Shown: piece by piece, positions 15,735 through 18,620 of the stretch
Layout: every line of letters begins with the position of its first letter
Position numbering within the stretch: the first letter of the stretch is position 1
NCBI GenBank assembly: GCA_027579435.1
Contig: JANBPK010001654.1
Coordinates: 1-18,620 of the forward strand
Length of the DNA: 18,620 bases
Reading direction: 5' to 3'
DNA from: Candolleomyces eurysporus
Lineage: Eukaryota; Basidiomycota; Agaricomycetes; Agaricales; Psathyrellaceae
Notes under the pieces: generated by a model
Databases searched by the model: none
Seen by the model: the letters and a program-made list of their open reading frames with translations, nothing else
What the model was told of the DNA's origin: nothing
Made by a program: the position numbers and the translations under genes

Positions 15735-17581
15735 TTAGATCTACCTGATGAGATCGTTCAAATCGCTCGAGATCATCGTGAACTCCCTCCTCAAGCTCGT
15801 GAGCGGGTCGAATCTTTGATCAAGGAGTACCAAGAAACCCAAGCCTCCATCGAAAAACGCATCTCCACCCTAGAACTTCCAAAGGAGCTGTACACTCGCA
15901 AGGAGCTTCGACAAGAAAGAGAACTTACTGAGCAAAAACTCCAAGCTTGTCGCAGCCTTCTGTCAGTGCTTCGGTGTGTTCCCGCGGAGACTATGGGAGA
16001 AATATTTCGGTACTATCTAAATTCGGGAAGTGATGTCCTAACTGAAGACTGCCATGACCATGAAGACGGAGGACTGCGCAAGAGGGTTTCGCCGCCATCC
16101 CCGAGGCCCGAGATCCTATGTCTCGTCTGCCGGTTCTGGAGAACAGTAGCAACGACAACGCCTTATCTCTGGTCCAATATCACAATCCATGCCCGCGAGC
16201 AAGAGTCTGGAACGCTTCCTCTGGTAAACAAAGCTCATATCCGCCGAATCTCCACCTGGTTGGAACGCGTCGGATCATATCCATCGTCAATATCGGTAAT
16301 TAGTTTCGGCACATTTTCCGATCCCAGAAGCCAACGGGACATGGCAGATAACACCATCCCCCTGGCTCAGCTCCTCAATCGTCCTGCCACCCTATACGTA
16401 AAACGTCTCATGGTTTTTGGCGACCCCCTCGCTGTTGGGTTAGGCGAAATGACCTTTCCCCGAGTTACCTCGGTCGTCATTAACTGTGACTCATGGACTT
16501 GGAATATTACCCCAAAGTTTCCGGATCTCCCATCCCTTCCTAACGTCACGCTGGCAGTTTTTGCAAACATCTGCCACGAAAGATATTTCCCTCTACACAT
16601 CCCATGGTTCCAGCTCACGCACCTTTTCTTGGTGCTCATTCCTTCCGCACGAGCAATGGAGAGCCCTATTCAAGCTTTGCGTCTCATTAGAACGGGGATG
16701 TTTTCACCTCACAGATCAGGTGGAGAATTTAGAGCCTCCCGTATCCCAATCCCCAGAGCCTGAGGAAGCAACGCTCTCCCAGCTCACCGAGCTGGCTTTC
16801 CTCGACTGTGGGGTCACCACGGAGTCTCTTCAAGGTGTTACGATGCCAGCACTCACCAAGCTGCAGGTGTTTTCACACTGGAGCCCGGTGACATGGGATT
16901 TAGCCCATCCCGAACGTTATACCAACTTGACCCATTTGACGTTCATCACCCGTTCATTCGTCAAAGCGGAGGATTTGATCCCGATCCTCAAAACAGTCCC
17001 CCACCTTACCGAGCTTTTCTTCAGTATATCCTACCATTTCGAAGAGGTTTTCAAGTACCTGACGATCGGCTGCGATGGCAAGTTCAATTTGCGGGCCGTC
17101 AAGGCACTGGGTATCTACATGTATACCGAGCGCTATCGAACGTTGGAACCGGGGGAGGAGGACGTGGCCCAGGAATTTGGGGACTTCGACCCGTTGCTAC
17201 CGTTCCCGTACAGGGCCTTCGAAGACCTTGTGGCTTCCAGAACCCAGGCCGTTCACCGTGGTGATTTCTCTTCAATACCTTACACAGTCACTCCGCTCCA
17301 GCACCTGGTGATACGTATGGATGACAATGATTGGGCGAAGGATATAGCCCGAACAATACGGGGGGNATGTCCAGTCTTTTTCGATTTATGGGCTCACAGT
17401 TGGAGTTTTTGGACCCGAGGAAGTCAAAGGACGTCAATGTCTTCGGGGAGATTCACCTTCGCCTCAATACAAGCACTGGGACGAGGGCTTCATGGGGTTT
17501 ATCGACGATCTCGAGGAGTATAGCTTATACCCAAAAGCGACGCCAACTTTGGATGCAGAGGAAGTAAAATTATTTACCTGA
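15735..17581 (+). CDS. F-box-like / leucine-rich protein with frameshift and missing start
   Basis: About 614 residues can be read. After LPPQARERVESLIKEYQ comes a helical, charged region, then LQACRSLLSVLRCVPAETMG and EIFRYYL (the F-box-like core, about residues 75-100). ILCLVCRFWRTVATTTPYLW closes the F-box pattern. The remainder is leucine-rich (LTHLFLVLIPSA, LTELAFLDCGV, LTHLTFITRSF, HLTELFFSISY, LQHLVIRMDD). The role would be substrate recognition in an SCF ubiquitin ligase. There are three oddities. No ATG opens the frame, and a likely intron (15683-15734) implies an unseen first exon. The frame slips by one base somewhere between 16640 and 16680 with no N there. Finally, the N at 17366 must be dropped to read through RGDVQSFSIYG to the stop at 17579. 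It is either a recent pseudogene or a gene with one sequencing error. Confidence 0.7.
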
Positions 17582-17660
17582 GGAGCCATTAAATCGATGC
17601 ATTAGATTAGGCTATACAGATAATGATACAGACTTTAGGCAATGTATACTGTCCTGTTGC
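17582..17660. other. Short convergent intergenic region
   Basis: Only 79 bp separate the stop codons of the converging F-box gene and minus-strand membrane protein gene, so their 3' untranslated regions probably overlap. Confidence 0.6.
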
Positions 17661-18620
17661 TCATACGCTCTCTGCAGAGCCTGAACGGAGCTTGACGCTG
17701 ACTGAAACAGTCCCATCCTTCAAAGCTCCCTTCGATAAATCCTTTGTGGGGAGCTCCGCAGCCTCCTTCGCGGAGCTATTACTCGTTTGTGCTTGTAATA
17801 TGTCGGGATAATCCACCCTCTGCCTCTTCCGTCCCCTTGGCTCGGCTTCCTTGTCACTGTCTGGTGTCTTGAATCGGGAGAGGCCTGGCATACTTCCGGG
17901 TCCCGATGCCTCGGCGCCTCCAGCACTTGTCATCCCGTACCTCCCCGTCTGCAGCATACCCTGCAGACTCGGTGAATGCGGCCCTCCGCCGTACCTCTTC
18001 AAGGTCCTGATGATCATCACCAAGTAAATCATGCCCAGAGCAAAGACAGCCGTTATCGCAATCCGTGGGCCCAAAGCAGCTTTATTGGAGAGGGGAGGAC
18101 GTCCCTCGGAGTCGGATTCAGAACCAGTTCTCCACACGAAGGAGAGGATGGCAGCTAAGAAAAATAGCATTGCCCTAGGTCGATTTTAGCAGTCAATAAT
18201 TGGATTGTGTTGCAACTAAGATTGAAAGACACGTACCATGATATCCAGACCGCTGGCATCGCCAACATTACCCACACGTTCCACCATATCAGAGTTTTGG
18301 TCTTGCGTGCTTCCTGTTGAGAATAAGTTTGTATGCTACGAGAGGAGAAATGCTCAGGTGCTCACATCTGCCCACCTGGATGCTCGAAACATGCTTCTCA
18401 TCGTCGCAAAACGCACGATATACATGCACCCGTACGACAGACTCATTAGCGCAGAGACCAGAGAGATCAACGCCAATGTCCTGGTGATTGGATCTTCTGC
18501 GGCTTCCGGGACTTGGAAGATGCTAAGAATTGCACTGTTTGATGATAGTAAGTACAAGCCCAATCAACGAATTAAGAGATACATACGAAGAGAGCAGAGC
18601 CGATACGACATTCAGCGTCT
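17661..18620 (-). CDS. Multi-pass membrane protein, 3' part only (runs off the window)
   Basis: Minus-strand exons, in transcript order: 18620-18587 (partial), 18534-18366, 18313-18237, 18174-17661, separated by introns of 52, 52 and 62 bp with proper GT...AG ends. About 263 residues are visible. Hydrophobic segments: TLNVVSALLSSAILSIF, LALISLVSALMSLSYGCMYI, a pair around LIWWNVWVMLAMPAVWISW and AMLFFLAAILSFVW, and IAITAVFALGMIYLVMII. The roughly 110-residue tail is polar, serine/glycine-rich, with a basic GRKRQR patch, probably cytosolic. RFATMRSMFRASRWAD between the second and third helices is a basic amphipathic loop. No functional family with a known activity was recognised; it is the type of conserved but uncharacterised integral membrane protein found in Agaricomycetes. 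Frame and splicing look intact. Confidence 0.8.

Noticed and set aside
16632..16690. A 59-bp intron to explain the frame change in the second F-box gene
   Set aside because: The joined phase leads to a stop after 13 codons, and the removed part includes LCVSLERGCFHLT-type coding sequence in the downstream frame.

Overview
This is nuclear DNA from a filamentous basidiomycete, probably an Agaricomycete close to Ceratobasidium/Rhizoctonia. Genes are cut by many 44-68 bp GT...AG introns. There are F-box-like/leucine-rich genes of the kind expanded in Agaricomycetes, a CAAX-box Ras-like protein, and fungal hAT and Helitron transposons. The organism is an inference from gene style, not from a marker gene.

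Left part (1-5258) is a transposon pile-up. Degenerate repeat copies (1-504) are followed by two TA-flanked, Tc1/mariner-type MITE-like elements standing head to tail and sharing one TA (507-749 and 752-993). A complete 4250-bp hAT element (1001-5250) has landed exactly on the edge of the second one. It has a perfect 8-bp target duplication (GTATCGAT), 21-bp inverted ends, palindromic subterminal repeats and a ten-exon transposase of about 1004 residues that looks intact once two surplus N bases are ignored.

Middle part (5259-10760) carries two ordinary host genes on the + strand: an F-box-like protein of about 568 aa (6114-7880, two exons) and a SAMHD1-type HD-domain dNTP triphosphohydrolase of about 620 aa (8400-10760, ten exons). 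The promoter of the second contains two ACGCGTCA boxes, the MluI cell-cycle box type that drives S-phase nucleotide genes in fungi.

Next (10761-14386) is decayed DNA: short tandem repeats, a fragment of a multi-pass membrane protein gene, and the remains of one or two Helitrons. The Helitron evidence is an N-terminal zinc-finger segment with stop codons, weak helicase pieces, and a textbook Helitron 3' end (hairpin, 12-nt spacer, CTAG before T).

Right part (14387-18620) has three genes: a 198-residue Ras-like protein with an intact CAAX box but ruined nucleotide-binding motifs (a probable pseudo-GTPase), a second F-box-like gene with an unresolved frameshift and no clear start, and a partial multi-pass membrane protein gene on the minus strand that converges on it.

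The ten N characters behave consistently. In all four coding cases, and in at least two repeat copies that can be compared, the N is an extra base rather than an unknown base, so apparent frameshifts at those points are probably assembly artefacts.
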